Shown: piece by piece, positions 1 through 9,195 of the stretch | Position numbering within the stretch: the first letter of the stretch is position 1 | Layout: each line of letters starts with the position of its first letter | From: Methylotenera sp. | GTDB taxonomy: Bacteria; Pseudomonadota; Gammaproteobacteria; Burkholderiales; Methylophilaceae | Direction: 5' to 3' | DNA: 64,000 bases | Assembly: GCA_013141075.1 (NCBI GenBank) | Contig: JABFRQ010000007.1 | Span: 62,001-126,000, forward strand | The notes under the pieces: model-generated | What the model was told of the DNA's origin: nothing | Seen by the model: only the letters and a program-made list of their open reading frames with translations | Databases searched by the model: none | Program-made: the position numbers and the translations under genes

Positions 1-875
1 GCTTTAACTAGCTCTGTTGCTGTACTTAAACTTTTTACCATTAAATGAATGGCATGTAGCAAGGTGTGCCGCTCACTTGCCACCATACAAGCCAATTGCA
101 AACTTTGTACCAAACTTGCACGCTCTTGCAGCGTTAAACCTGTGTCTGCATTATCTAGTTGCTGCCCAATATTATTGATGCTCACATATGCATCTAAAAA
201 CGGGCGAAACGGCTCTATTAAATCATCGGCCAAGTTAAAGGCGTTAAGCTCACTGCAATGGTGCATGCCTAAGGCTGGGATAAAGCCAAACTGCACCAGC
301 TCCCTTGCAATGGCTGCACGTAAAATAGCGTAGCCATAATTAAGTGCGGCATTGGGTAAATCTTCGCCATGCCGTTTAAACGCATCATGGTTGATGCCAT
401 CAAACAGCACATTAAAATAAAGTCGTGCAGCTTGTGCCTCGCAATTTTGGCTGTCTCCACTATCTACCTCAGCAGCTAATCTAGTTAAGCGTGCGTGTTC
501 CCTGCCGCATAACTTTAATGTAGCCGCTTGGTTAGTAATTTTTTGCTTAATGATTAACTGCCATAATCGCTTGGTAAACGGTTTAGACCAAGCGATTTGC
601 GCACGCAACATACCCGCTTGGCGGCTATGCGGTAAAAAGCTGGTGAATAAGCCGTTGGGCGTGTGCATTTCATTACAGGTAATGATGGCGATATTTTCAT
701 CAGCACATGCAGAAAGTAAGGCGCTGGTGAGCGTAATTTGCGGCGATTCCAACACGATGCTGGCAATATCTTCTAGCGCCAAATTCACCTCGCCACTTTC
801 TTGCTCACAACGTAGCTGGCGGTTTTTAAGCGAGAGCCGCGCAGGGCGGCTAATCAGCAGATTCTGCCAAGCCAT
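1..875 (-). CDS. cas1: CRISPR-associated endonuclease Cas1, type II (C-terminus cut by window edge)
   Basis: Cas1 is the integrase of CRISPR adaptation; with Cas2 it inserts new spacers into the array. Reading the minus strand from the ATG at 875 gives 291 residues without a stop before the window edge, so only a short C-terminal part is missing if it has the usual length near 300. It begins MAWQNLLISRPARLSLKN, typical of type II Cas1. Candidate metal ligands are E146, H205 or H206 in LGMHHCSELNAF, and E221 in DDLIEPFRP. The start overlaps the end of cas9 by 26 bases, so the two are one operon. cas2 and the array would be expected beyond base 1. Nothing looks damaged in the visible part. Confidence 0.9.
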   Translation of the reverse strand, partial: MAWQNLLISRPARLSLKNRQLRCEQESGEVNLALEDIASIVLESPQITLTSALLSACADENIAIITCNEMHTPNGLFTSFLPHSRQAGMLRAQIAWSKPFTKRLWQLIIKQKITNQAATLKLCGREHARLTRLAAEVDSGDSQNCEAQAARLYFNVLFDGINHDAFKRHGEDLPNAALNYGYAILRAAIARELVQFGFIPALGMHHCSELNAFNLADDLIEPFRPFLDAYVSINNIGQQLDNADTGLTLQERASLVQSLQLACMVASERHTLLHAIHLMVKSLSTATELVK

Positions 876-3800
876 GGCGTGGCTCCTGTTTTACTTCAAA
901 CACGTTACCTAAAACATCTACTTGTAACTTTTTGAAAGCTGCAAGTCGTTGAACGCCAATACCCTCTTTTTTCCAAGACCTATCATGCCCCTCAATGTTA
1001 ATAGCACCTGTGCCACGGTGCGCCCCTTTAAAGTAACCACGCAAAAATGCCCCATCGTCGCCATCTTTATCACTAATCAAAATCAAATCATTATTACAAA
1101 GGCTAAATGCAAACTGATAGGTCTCATCCATTTCAGGCCAATCTTGCTCTAGCGTTGCCTGTTTAATGGCTTTATTCGGCAACACGCCGCTAACACGGTC
1201 GGCTAAATAAATAGGCACTAGATAAAACCTACCTGCTTTGGTGAACACATCCACACGCAACATTTCACCGTTGTCTGCCAAGCCGCCGCGCACTAGCACA
1301 CCTGTTTTGGTGGTGCGCTCCAACTTAACGCCTTTGATTAAACGACCAAAAGCGTCGTCGCTTTCTTCGCCGTTTTTACCTAAGTAAAACGGTTTAGCAA
1401 ACGGTTCTTTGCCACCTGTCAGTATGCGTTTTTTCAAGGCCTCGTATAAATTGGCGTTGCGCGTTTCTTTTTCGGGGATATTTTCTATGCTAGCTAAGCT
1501 TAAATCTTGCAATTTGGTTTTGCTGGTGGTGACTGGCTTTTCACCCGTCATACGTTTAGTAGAGCGAATTTTCTCATCATGTACACCGCCTGTTGCCTTG
1601 CGTGTGGGCGCACGAGAGACAAATACTTCATCCAATGCGTCTTTAACATCAAGTCTAAAATCTGCCCAAGGCAATGGAAAATCTCGCCCGTCTTTTTTCT
1701 GATAATTGGTTGCAACAATCTCACCAGTATCCGTATCAATAATTTCTAAATTACGCGTGCTATCGCCAGCTTTTTTATCGCTCGCCCATAACTCCTTTCT
1801 ACGCGAATAATCCGATACACGCTTTACAAAACCTTGCGTGGTGCAAGCTACCACGGCGGCATCTAAAGCATGGTGCAAGTCTCCATCGGCACGCACTTTA
1901 AGCAAACCCCAATGGGCGGCAAAAATGACGTCACCGCGCCATTGCGGGTTTGTACTTTGATTTTGTTTTCACTCGGTGCAAATTGCAGATTAAGTTTTAA
2001 GAACTCTTGCAAAAAGCGCGCAATGTAGCGCGTGTCATTTAAGTTACGTTCTCTAAATTCCTGCTCGGCTTTTTCGTCAAAATCCACGCGCAATAAGCGG
2101 TTACGTTTGGCTTGCCTAAAGGCTTTGTGCGTTTCTATGCGTATTTTGTATTCATGCCATTGCGGGCTTGCGGATGCGCCGTTTAAGTATTCATAAGGCG
2201 TTTTATTGCCTTTGTCGCGGTTGGCTTTGCTGGTGCATAACACTTTGTTATTCAAGCTGTCGTCCATGCTGCGGCTGTAAGGCAAAATATGGTCAATTTC
2301 GGCGTAGCCTTCTTCTAGCAAACGTGCTGGCTCTAAATATGCGCCACTGTAAGCGCAATAATTATATTCACGCCATAATCTGAACTTGGTAAACTCATCC
2401 CCGCGCGGGTCGCGCCCAAAGGTATCGTTAAACTGCTTAACCGTGCGCTCTTTTTCTGCCTGAAACTCTTTTTGTTTGCCTTCAATCTCTTTGCGTTCAC
2501 TGTACGGTTGCGATAACTCACGTGACAGCTCAATGTTAATTTGCGTCGGGCTACCATATTTGCGAATCATGGCGTTAATCACTTTACGGGCTTGGGTAAG
2601 CGCACGTAGCACCACGGGGTTACGCACTTCATCGGTTGGAATCACAGGTAAAAATTGCTGTGGCTGCGCTTCAGTGGGCGTGGAATGGTCATATCCTGCG
2701 GCGGTGCAGGCTTCGTCATAACGCAAGCCTCGCGCTAAAAATGGGTTGATATTGCGTAATGCTTTAAGTGACAACGCCACAGCTTTATCAAACGAACACG
2801 CCAACACTGCATCTAGCAAAGCTGGTTCTAATTGTTCAGGTGCAAGTATTTCACGAATTTTGTCATCGCTTTTATACCAAGTGAGCGCGGTGGCAATCGC
2901 ATCTAATTTGTCGGGTTGATTGGTGAGGTTGCCCCAAGCAAGCTCTCCACAGCTATCTGTGATTACTTTTTTAAGCTTATGATACGCGTTAAGTTCAGCA
3001 AAAGTCGTATCTTCAGATTTATCAATTTCACCACTTTTATATTGTACCAAGTTAAAGCGTATTGATTCTGGCAACTCTAAAGCTTTGCGAATTTGTTGAT
3101 ACTTCACTTTAACCGATTTATACGCCATCGTTTCTATGGTTTTGCGTTGCGCCGCATCTAACACGCGGCGTTCACCCGCTTCAATCAGCATCAAATTATT
3201 TAAGCGTGAGAGCAACACAAAACGCTCTGCGCTATAAGTGGCTTTTGCTGCACGTTTTTCATCAGGCTCAAACGTGCAAAAGCCCACCATATCTGCAATT
3301 TCGCCATCGTCCACTGGGCGTTGCGAGGCAAAAATTTTGGTGTAATCTTCTTCAAAATCAGCTTGTGCAAAGGTATTCCCTAGCTTGCGCTGTGCTTGAA
3401 ATAAAGTCTTTATTTCAAGCAACAAATCATCACGCGCGACAGTGTGGCTGTAATCGCCGCCTTTGTTACGTTTATGTTCTGCAAACTTTTCATCTTTCCA
3501 AACCATTTCACCAATCGTGCGGTAGTTTTTATCGTGCAAAAGTTTGGCATTACCTGTCACGCCTTGTAATAATTTACCGCCTTCTTTATCACTCGCTTCA
3601 CTTTTTCGGTTAGATTTAAAACCACGATGTTTGGCAATGTGCAGCAAAACCCTTGCCCAATCGCGCTGGTTTAGCTGGCGGTCTAAGCCATCTGCACGTA
3701 GTAACCAAGGCGTTAAATCATCTGCGGTAATATCAGATAAAACTTCTGGCACAACATCATTGATTAAACCCACACGATAGAATAATCGCCGAATACGCGC

Positions 3801-4007
3801 CATGCGATGCGCACGACGGCGAATGCGGCGGCGCATTCCACGTGCTTCCCTCCTTGGCTTTGCTAGCGACTCTCCTGTTTTTGGCACTTCGGCCGCCACA
3901 AATATGCGTGACCCTAAACCAAGCAATGGTGTTATTTCTTGCGTGTCATCTATCGCAGCCCAACCAATAGATGCAATGCCAATATCCAAACCAAAAACAA
4001 GTGCCAT
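850..4007 (-). pseudogene. cas9: type II-C CRISPR effector Cas9, interrupted by one frameshift
   Basis: Cas9 is the crRNA/tracrRNA-guided double-strand DNA nuclease. Two overlapping frames (4007 to 1863 and 1905 to 850) encode its two parts; joined they give about 1052 residues, the compact II-C size. Visible parts: RuvC-I with D8 in VFGLDIGIASIGWA, Arg-rich bridge helix near 58-76, RuvC-II with E493 in INIELSRE, HNH with D572-H573 in EIDHILPYS, and RuvC-III with HHALDAAVVA (H713, D716 after joining). The frame is lost after S694-F695 at a run of five T (1921-1925, A on the plus strand); one more T restores alignment to other II-C Cas9 proteins without a gap. As written, the product would lack RuvC-III and the PAM-interacting domain. 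The downstream frame stays open for about 350 codons, so this is either recent or a sequence error. An AAAGGGG ribosome binding site precedes the start. Confidence 0.9.
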
Positions 4008-4034
4008 AAAACCCCTTTTTAGTATTATTTAGTG

Positions 4035-4143
4035 CTATCATTCTTTCAACGTAATCCTTCGGAATGGGGCACGTTGCTATAATAAGACTTAAATGTCGTA
4101 AGGTCACACCCCCAAGAATGCAAATTTTTGGGGGTATCCTTTT
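4035..4143 (+). ncRNA. putative tracrRNA of the type II-C CRISPR system
   Basis: This gap upstream of cas9 encodes no protein but resembles II-C tracrRNAs. GTTGCTATAATAAG at 4073-4086 matches the neisserial anti-repeat end and following nexus (GUUGCUACAAUAAG). A short hairpin follows at 4086-4097, then a terminator hairpin with ACCCCCAA at 4108-4115 pairing TTGGGGGT at 4128-4135 and a T-run at 4140-4143. It is transcribed away from cas9. A possible -10 (TATTAT, 4023-4028) would put the 5' end near 4035; that end is uncertain. The anti-repeat predicts a CRISPR repeat containing roughly CCATTCCGAAGGATTACG and beginning near TTATAGC. The call rests on resemblance and context, since no array is visible to check pairing. 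Confidence 0.7.
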
Positions 4144-4182
4144 AATAAATACCGCACCAACTATACATCACCAATCAACAGT

Positions 4183-5421
4183 TTAAAACAACCACCAACC
4201 AAACCATGTGGCTGAAACCTGTATGATTAAGCCAGGTATGACTAATTTCGAGAATGTTTTGCCGCCACTCACCACCGCCGTGACTGCTTTTGAAATTGCG
4301 TTAATTGAAAAAGCAACCAAAATAGGAATGGCTGCATTTTCAGGGGCTAATTTACCTGCTGCTTCTAACGATGCAATTGAAATAGTCGCGGCATGCACGT
4401 CTGCCAAGCCCGCCAAGCCTGAAGCAACCACTAGCCCAGCTTGACCAAACCATGTTTTTAGCGCGGCTGAGGCGACCAATACAAGCGCGATAACTGCCGC
4501 CAATATTAGCGCGGTTTTTACACTAAATGAACGGCTTGGCTTATCCATTACTGCATCTTGTTCATGTAGTGAATTTATGGTCACGACTAATCCATAAGTA
4601 ATTGAAGCTATTCCGCCAAAAATAAGTGGCGCCGCTAATGTGCGCAATGTGGGCAAGTGGACAACTGCGAGCAACATCGCAAGTTGCAAAATAGTAGCTA
4701 AGCTTGATAACACTGCGCCAGCCACCGCAGAACCTAGCAAGGCTGGCGTTTCTCGTGCGCGCGCACCCATCGCGCCAATGGTGGCAATGCTAGAAATAAA
4801 GCCTGACACCAGCCCTACAATTGGCAAACCTATGCGCCTACCAAACCAGCGTAAAGCAAGGTGACCAAGCGCGCCAATCAGCATCACAAAAATCACAATC
4901 AGCCAAAGATTGCGCGGGTTAATTGCCTGAAATGGGCCAACTAATTCGTTAGGAATCAGCGGCAATACAATTAACGTGGCGGCGGCCAAAATAAGAAAAT
5001 CTATCATTTCTTCTTTGGTCACCGCGCCACGCACAAAGCCATGAATAGGCTCTTTAGCCGCAAGTAATATAGCCGCGCTTACCGCCAAGCTTGCCGCTAA
5101 TGAAGCCTCGGTCATGGCAAGCCCACCCAAAATTACCGTAAATACTAGGGTGATTTCTGTGGTTAGCCCTGGGTCTTCATTTTTTCGGTTGAAATAAGCA
5201 ATGGCAGCAAAAATTGTGACGCAAATAATAGAAACAACCAGCAGCCAAAAATCTATCAGCGTACTGACTGCACCAAGCAAAGCAGCAATGGTAAATGTGC
5301 GAATACCTGCCGCCGACCTATCAGCCCCAGTGCCCTTGCTACGCTCGCGCTCTGCGCCGATTAACAGCCCGATGCCTAAGGCCACAGCCAAATTAAGCCA
5401 AAGTGCATTATCTATCGCCAT
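4183..5421 (-). CDS. MgtC/SapB and DUF4010 domain membrane protein
   Basis: A 412-residue polytopic inner-membrane protein. The N-terminal part (about 8-135) carries the MgtC/SapB signature LAVALGIGLLIGAERERSKG; the rest (about 180-410) is a chain of hydrophobic segments matching the DUF4010 family. About a dozen membrane segments can be counted by eye. MgtC-type domains are linked to magnesium limitation and membrane potential, but the fused family has no settled function. It stands alone between the tracrRNA and radC, 25 bases after the radC stop, so it may be read with radC. The first Met at 5421 leads straight into the first membrane segment. Confidence 0.75.
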   Translation of the reverse strand: MAIDNALWLNLAVALGIGLLIGAERERSKGTGADRSAAGIRTFTIAALLGAVSTLIDFWLLVVSIICVTIFAAIAYFNRKNEDPGLTTEITLVFTVILGGLAMTEASLAASLAVSAAILLAAKEPIHGFVRGAVTKEEMIDFLILAAATLIVLPLIPNELVGPFQAINPRNLWLIVIFVMLIGALGHLALRWFGRRIGLPIVGLVSGFISSIATIGAMGARARETPALLGSAVAGAVLSSLATILQLAMLLAVVHLPTLRTLAAPLIFGGIASITYGLVVTINSLHEQDAVMDKPSRSFSVKTALILAAVIALVLVASAALKTWFGQAGLVVASGLAGLADVHAATISIASLEAAGKLAPENAAIPILVAFSINAISKAVTAVVSGGKTFSKLVIPGLIIQVSATWFGWWLF

Positions 5422-5446
5422 GTTGATTCCTAGTCATCTGCTTAGT

Positions 5447-6121
5447 TTACAACAAGCCGCGCTCTACAAACGAAAGTGTATTATTGCCCGCCACAATAAA
5501 ATGGTCTAGCACCCGCACATCTACTAGCGCGAGGGCTTGTTTTAATTGTTGGGTGAGCAATTCATCTGCCGAACTTTGTTTAACCGTGCCTGATGGGTGA
5601 TTGTGCGCAAAAATCACGCTGGCGGCGTTGTGATGCAACACGCGTTTTAGCACTTCACGCGGGTAAACGCTGGTTTGGGTGAGCGTGCCGCTAAACATTT
5701 CTTCTGTAGCAATTAGGCGGTTGTGCGTGTCTAAAAACAGCACTAAAAATACTTCACGCGTTAGACTGCCAAGTTTTAGCACTAAAAAATCCCGCACCTG
5801 TTGGGGCGATTCAAAAACATCGCGCTGTTGCAGTTGCTCGCTTAATGCGCGGCGGCTCATTTCAAAAATCGCCTGCAACTGCACGTATTTGCTTGAGCCT
5901 ATGCCGTGTACTTGGCTTAACTCATGCTCGGTTGCGGCAAATATGCCATTTAAACTAGCGAATTTAGTGAGTAAATCGCGGGCTAAATCTACCGCACTTT
6001 TACCTACTACACCAACGCGCAAAAATATGGCTAGCAATTCAGCGTCTGATAACGCCTCTGCGCCTAGCTCAATCAGTTTTTCACGCGGGCGCTCGGCGGC
6101 TGGCCAGTCAGTTATTGCCAT
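5447..6121 (-). CDS. radC: RadC family protein (JAB/MPN domain)
   Basis: 224 residues, the usual RadC length. The N-terminal part has helix-hairpin-helix-like sequence ([18 protein letters not shown], near 70-90). The C-terminal JAB/MPN metal site is intact, with the motif FAHNHPSG followed by [11 protein letters not shown]. RadC was named for a repair phenotype later attributed to recG, so its cellular role is unclear; the JAB fold suggests a metal-dependent hydrolase. In many bacteria radC is near coaBC, dut, rpmB and rpmG, and here those genes are a few kilobases away with four genes between, so the ancestral neighbourhood has been broken up. The start at 6121 gives the conserved [14 protein letters not shown] beginning. 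Confidence 0.9.
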   Translation of the reverse strand: MAITDWPAAERPREKLIELGAEALSDAELLAIFLRVGVVGKSAVDLARDLLTKFASLNGIFAATEHELSQVHGIGSSKYVQLQAIFEMSRRALSEQLQQRDVFESPQQVRDFLVLKLGSLTREVFLVLFLDTHNRLIATEEMFSGTLTQTSVYPREVLKRVLHHNAASVIFAHNHPSGTVKQSSADELLTQQLKQALALVDVRVLDHFIVAGNNTLSFVERGLL

Positions 6122-6199
6122 TTGTTATTCCTTTTTAAAATCTTATTTAGCCGCAGATAAACATCGCTAAAACCAAAAAAATATGCGCACTGAGTTCCG

Positions 6200-6247
6200 A
6201 TGCTCTGGGAGCCCCTATCTAGGCGGCTCCCAGAGGCATTTATTTTT
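6200..6247. repeat. palindromic repeat A, copy 1
   Basis: Arms at 6200-6213 (ATGCTCTGGGAGCC) and 6225-6239 pair with one bulged base, followed on the plus strand by TTTATTTTTCTCGGG. It sits between radC and the HEXXH protein gene, both minus strand, so the T-rich side is on the wrong strand for a terminator of either. Similar hairpins with the same CATTTATTTTCCTCG-type flank occur at 14128-14174 and 56251-56291, which suggests a dispersed REP-like family. Confidence 0.55.
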
Positions 6248-6283
6248 CTCGGGCGTAATTTAAGTTATTTCATTGGTGAATTT

Positions 6284-7048
6284 TCACTTCAACCAACCAA
6301 TTTCACGCGCGGTTTTCTCACCGATTAACGTGCGCTTCAAACTTTTTGGAATCTCCGCTTTTGATTCGCTCACTGGCACGTAGCCACCCATAAGCTCGGC
6401 TAAATCTTGCGGGTAAAGCGGTGTTTTATTAGGTTCTGCAAAACCATCTGGGTATGCTGGCAAGCTCGTATTTAAGTCATATTTATCAGTCGCATTAAGC
6501 GTATGCAATAACTCATGCGCCAAAATTACTAAATTCTGCTTGGCATAAGCACTATCACCAAATAAATTCACACGTCCAATGCGGCCTTTATTAAGCGCTG
6601 TAGAATGGCTTAATCTCGGGCTTGTTTCAGGGTCGTGATATAACAAATACAGCCGAATAGCAGGTTTAACATTCACTTTGGGGCTGTTATTCCACGCAAA
6701 AAACCTAAACTTTAAACTCCAAATAATAGTGCCTAGCACGCTACCATCGTTAGGTGGCGCGGGTGGAATATCATTCACTTGCGCACCTAATTGCATCTCA
6801 ATTGGCCTGCGTAAACCCAAATGGTAAGGCGCGGCTTCTTCAACAAAATATTCCGCCACTGGCTCAAAATCTTCACGCGTAAGGGTTCGTAAGTAGGCGC
6901 TCACTTTCTCGCTACCATCTGCATTAACTGGGTAAACCGCTACGTAGAAATTATCTTTCCAAGATAAATCGGCTTTATCTAACCACGTTTGTTGCGCTAC
7001 AGTTGCTAATATCAGCAATAAAAACGTGATCCTGATTTTCTTCCACAT
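6284..7048 (-). CDS. putative membrane-anchored HEXXH metallopeptidase
   Basis: 254 residues; I do not recognise a named family. The N-terminus (KKIRITFLLLILATVAQQTW) is a signal peptide or single anchor, so most of the protein should be periplasmic. A candidate zinc site is ILAHELLHTL (H178, E179, H182) followed by NATDKYD with D188 and D191; this spacing resembles zincin-type peptidases with an extended site. The remainder is mixed alpha/beta without further motifs. It starts 24 bases after the stop of the exported PEP-synthase-like gene and is very likely cotranscribed with it, so the two may act together in the periplasm. Peptidase activity is inferred from the motif only. Confidence 0.6.
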   Translation of the reverse strand: MWKKIRITFLLLILATVAQQTWLDKADLSWKDNFYVAVYPVNADGSEKVSAYLRTLTREDFEPVAEYFVEEAAPYHLGLRRPIEMQLGAQVNDIPPAPPNDGSVLGTIIWSLKFRFFAWNNSPKVNVKPAIRLYLLYHDPETSPRLSHSTALNKGRIGRVNLFGDSAYAKQNLVILAHELLHTLNATDKYDLNTSLPAYPDGFAEPNKTPLYPQDLAELMGGYVPVSESKAEIPKSLKRTLIGEKTAREIGWLK

Positions 7049-7072
7049 AAGTTTTTACTTTCTTTTTATAGA

Positions 7073-9145
7073 CTACTTTTTAACAACATAAGGCCTAGCT
7101 TGAACCAGCCAAAAGACATCTTTGCCATCTTTGGTTTCTAGCACCCACTCAATATCTAGCACATCTACTTGGTTGAATATTTTAGTCACGCGCTTGGCTA
7201 GAACACCCAACACTTTAGCGCGTTTTTCGGTCAAAATAGCTTCACCTTTTGGCACAGGTTTTTCTACCATGCCGCCTTGTGGGCTGGCCACTAACATGGT
7301 GGATTCATCTGAGCGGCTAATCACGCGGGTGCCATCGTTGCTAAAATCAAACAAAATTTGCTCGGCCACTTTTTGCCCTTCTACCACGCGCATGCCTAAA
7401 CCCCATTTGGCGTTCATGGTGTACGTGGTGGGCTGGTGTCCCCATATATCGGCGGTCAGTAATACGCCAGCGGCGGCGGCATTCACGGCAGTTTGTATGA
7501 GTACCGCTGGGTACACTTGATCATGCGGTATGCCAAAATGCGCGCGCTCTTCAACTGCGCGTAAGTTCCAAACTGATGCCCACACTTGCTTGATGGCGGC
7601 CTCTAGCGCTTTTTCATCTTTTACATTTGGCACTGTGTCATATAAACCTGCGCCGTTAAAGCCTTTGAGGTCTTCGGCGTTGGTGCTGCTGCGCACAAAC
7701 ACGCCTTTGCCACCAAGTTGGCGCTGCCATTGGGCGGCGATTTTCTTTAAAGTTTCTGGCGCAATTGGCGCCTTGGTAATGCTTAAACGCAGCGCCTCTA
7801 AAGAAGCTTTGCGCCACGAGGCATCTTGCATAAATTTTGGGTTTGCTAGCATGGCTTGAATGATGGCTTCAAGCTGATTATTTTTAATGTGCACCACGTA
7901 ATAACTAAACGGAATGCCGAACCCATCGGGGATATTTAGCGGCACGCCAAAGCCATCTTGCACGTTCATCGGCAATTTGGCGCGTACCATTTCACCTAAA
8001 TTACTGGTTTTGGCGCCATATTTATTGGCATCTTTTGCGCTAATTTCTTTTAGCGACAGCAAGGCAGCCGCACTTAAGTCAGCCTCTGGCATCACCACTT
8101 TTGCTTTTTCTAATTTGGCTTTTTGATGCTGTGCGACCTCATCTGCCGTGGCCTCACGCATGGTGTAGCCTGCTTCAGTCACTTCATAAGCCACTTGCTT
8201 GCCATCTAATTTTTTAAATTCTTGCACCGCATTTTTAATGGTGGCGTTCGGGATTCCCCAAGCACTTGCACGTAAATTAACGTGTGATAACGGCGTAGAA
8301 AATTGTGTAGTAATTACGCCTGCCACGGGCGAAATATCTGGGTAGCTGCTTTGTAAAAGCACAATATCATATTCATTAAAGCTTAAATTTTCAATTTTGC
8401 TACTTGGCGACACAATGACCAAGCGTCCAATCGCGCTGCCCGTATTAAACGCTTGATACGGCAAAGCTTGGTAAATTTGATTATTGTTAATGGTGGCAAT
8501 TTTAAAAGGCTTGAGTTGCTTGGCCTCTTGCTCTTGTGCAGAGGAATCTGGCCTAAACACTAATGGCGCAACAGTAAATGTTTGCTGCAAGCGCTTGTGC
8601 GCGCGGCTGATGTCTTTAGCTGTAATGGTGTCGCCCTCCCAAAATGAGTATGTCCACAAATCTTGAGTGATATTGTTTAAGTTTAATTTAGGGTAATGCG
8701 TTAAATAGCCAAGAATATATTGCGGCTTTTGTGTGCTGTAATTGCGATTGTAAGCGAGCATATTTGCGCGGCTACGGGGTATCTTTTGCAAATAATCCAC
8801 CACAAAATCGGCATGCAAAGTAAACACATTACTATCTACAAAGTAAATTTTGTTGGTTTTTAGGTCTATCACAAACTTGCTATATTCGGTATCGCGCATC
8901 GGCTTGCTAAGTTGCTGCCATGTGGCTAAATCATGCACTTCTGGCTGCCACACGCGTGATGAAGATGCTGGAAGCGGCTTGTTTGCTAGTTTAGGCTCGG
9001 CGCAATCTCTGCACATAATGCCCGCAGGCGGCGCCACTTTATTTACAGCCATATCTTCAACCATAAGCGCAGGATTCATGCGCCCCGCTTGGGCATGACT
9101 AATACAAAATAATAAGAGTAAAACAAATAGTTTAAAATGCTGCAT
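7073..9145 (-). CDS. exported PEP-synthase/water-dikinase-like protein
   Basis: 690 residues from the ATG at 9145; the upstream in-frame TTG at 9154 is less likely because the ATG begins a clean signal peptide (MQHFKLFVLLLLFCISHAQA, cleavage near 20). A CRDC motif follows near 45. A swivel-type phosphohistidine domain lies at about 200-310, with STPLSHVNLRA and candidate H288. A PEP synthase/PPDK-type ATP-binding domain lies at about 370-690, with RSSTNAEDLKGFNGAGLYD at 485-503 and a WLVQARPY end. Swivel before ATP-grasp is the order of glucan water dikinases, not PEP synthase, and no PEP/pyruvate barrel is present. Export of an ATP-grasp enzyme is odd because the periplasm lacks ATP. The substrate is unknown. 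It is followed by the HEXXH protein gene. Confidence 0.7.
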   Translation of the reverse strand: MQHFKLFVLLLLFCISHAQAGRMNPALMVEDMAVNKVAPPAGIMCRDCAEPKLANKPLPASSSRVWQPEVHDLATWQQLSKPMRDTEYSKFVIDLKTNKIYFVDSNVFTLHADFVVDYLQKIPRSRANMLAYNRNYSTQKPQYILGYLTHYPKLNLNNITQDLWTYSFWEGDTITAKDISRAHKRLQQTFTVAPLVFRPDSSAQEQEAKQLKPFKIATINNNQIYQALPYQAFNTGSAIGRLVIVSPSSKIENLSFNEYDIVLLQSSYPDISPVAGVITTQFSTPLSHVNLRASAWGIPNATIKNAVQEFKKLDGKQVAYEVTEAGYTMREATADEVAQHQKAKLEKAKVVMPEADLSAAALLSLKEISAKDANKYGAKTSNLGEMVRAKLPMNVQDGFGVPLNIPDGFGIPFSYYVVHIKNNQLEAIIQAMLANPKFMQDASWRKASLEALRLSITKAPIAPETLKKIAAQWQRQLGGKGVFVRSSTNAEDLKGFNGAGLYDTVPNVKDEKALEAAIKQVWASVWNLRAVEERAHFGIPHDQVYPAVLIQTAVNAAAAGVLLTADIWGHQPTTYTMNAKWGLGMRVVEGQKVAEQILFDFSNDGTRVISRSDESTMLVASPQGGMVEKPVPKGEAILTEKRAKVLGVLAKRVTKIFNQVDVLDIEWVLETKDGKDVFWLVQARPYVVKK

Positions 9146-9195
9146 CAGGCGCAATCTGCGTATAGGGTTGAAATGGTTTAGAATAGCATTTTGTA

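Noticed and set aside
850-1905. Separate 351-residue gene with a TTG start
   Set aside because: It is the RuvC-III and PAM-interacting end of Cas9 in the shifted frame, not an independent gene.
1-4145. CRISPR array within the window
   Set aside because: No set of regularly spaced repeats near 36 bases was found; the array is presumably beyond cas1/cas2 outside the window.
6200-6247. Terminator of the HEXXH protein gene
   Set aside because: The T-rich side follows the hairpin only on the plus strand, but the adjoining genes are on the minus strand.
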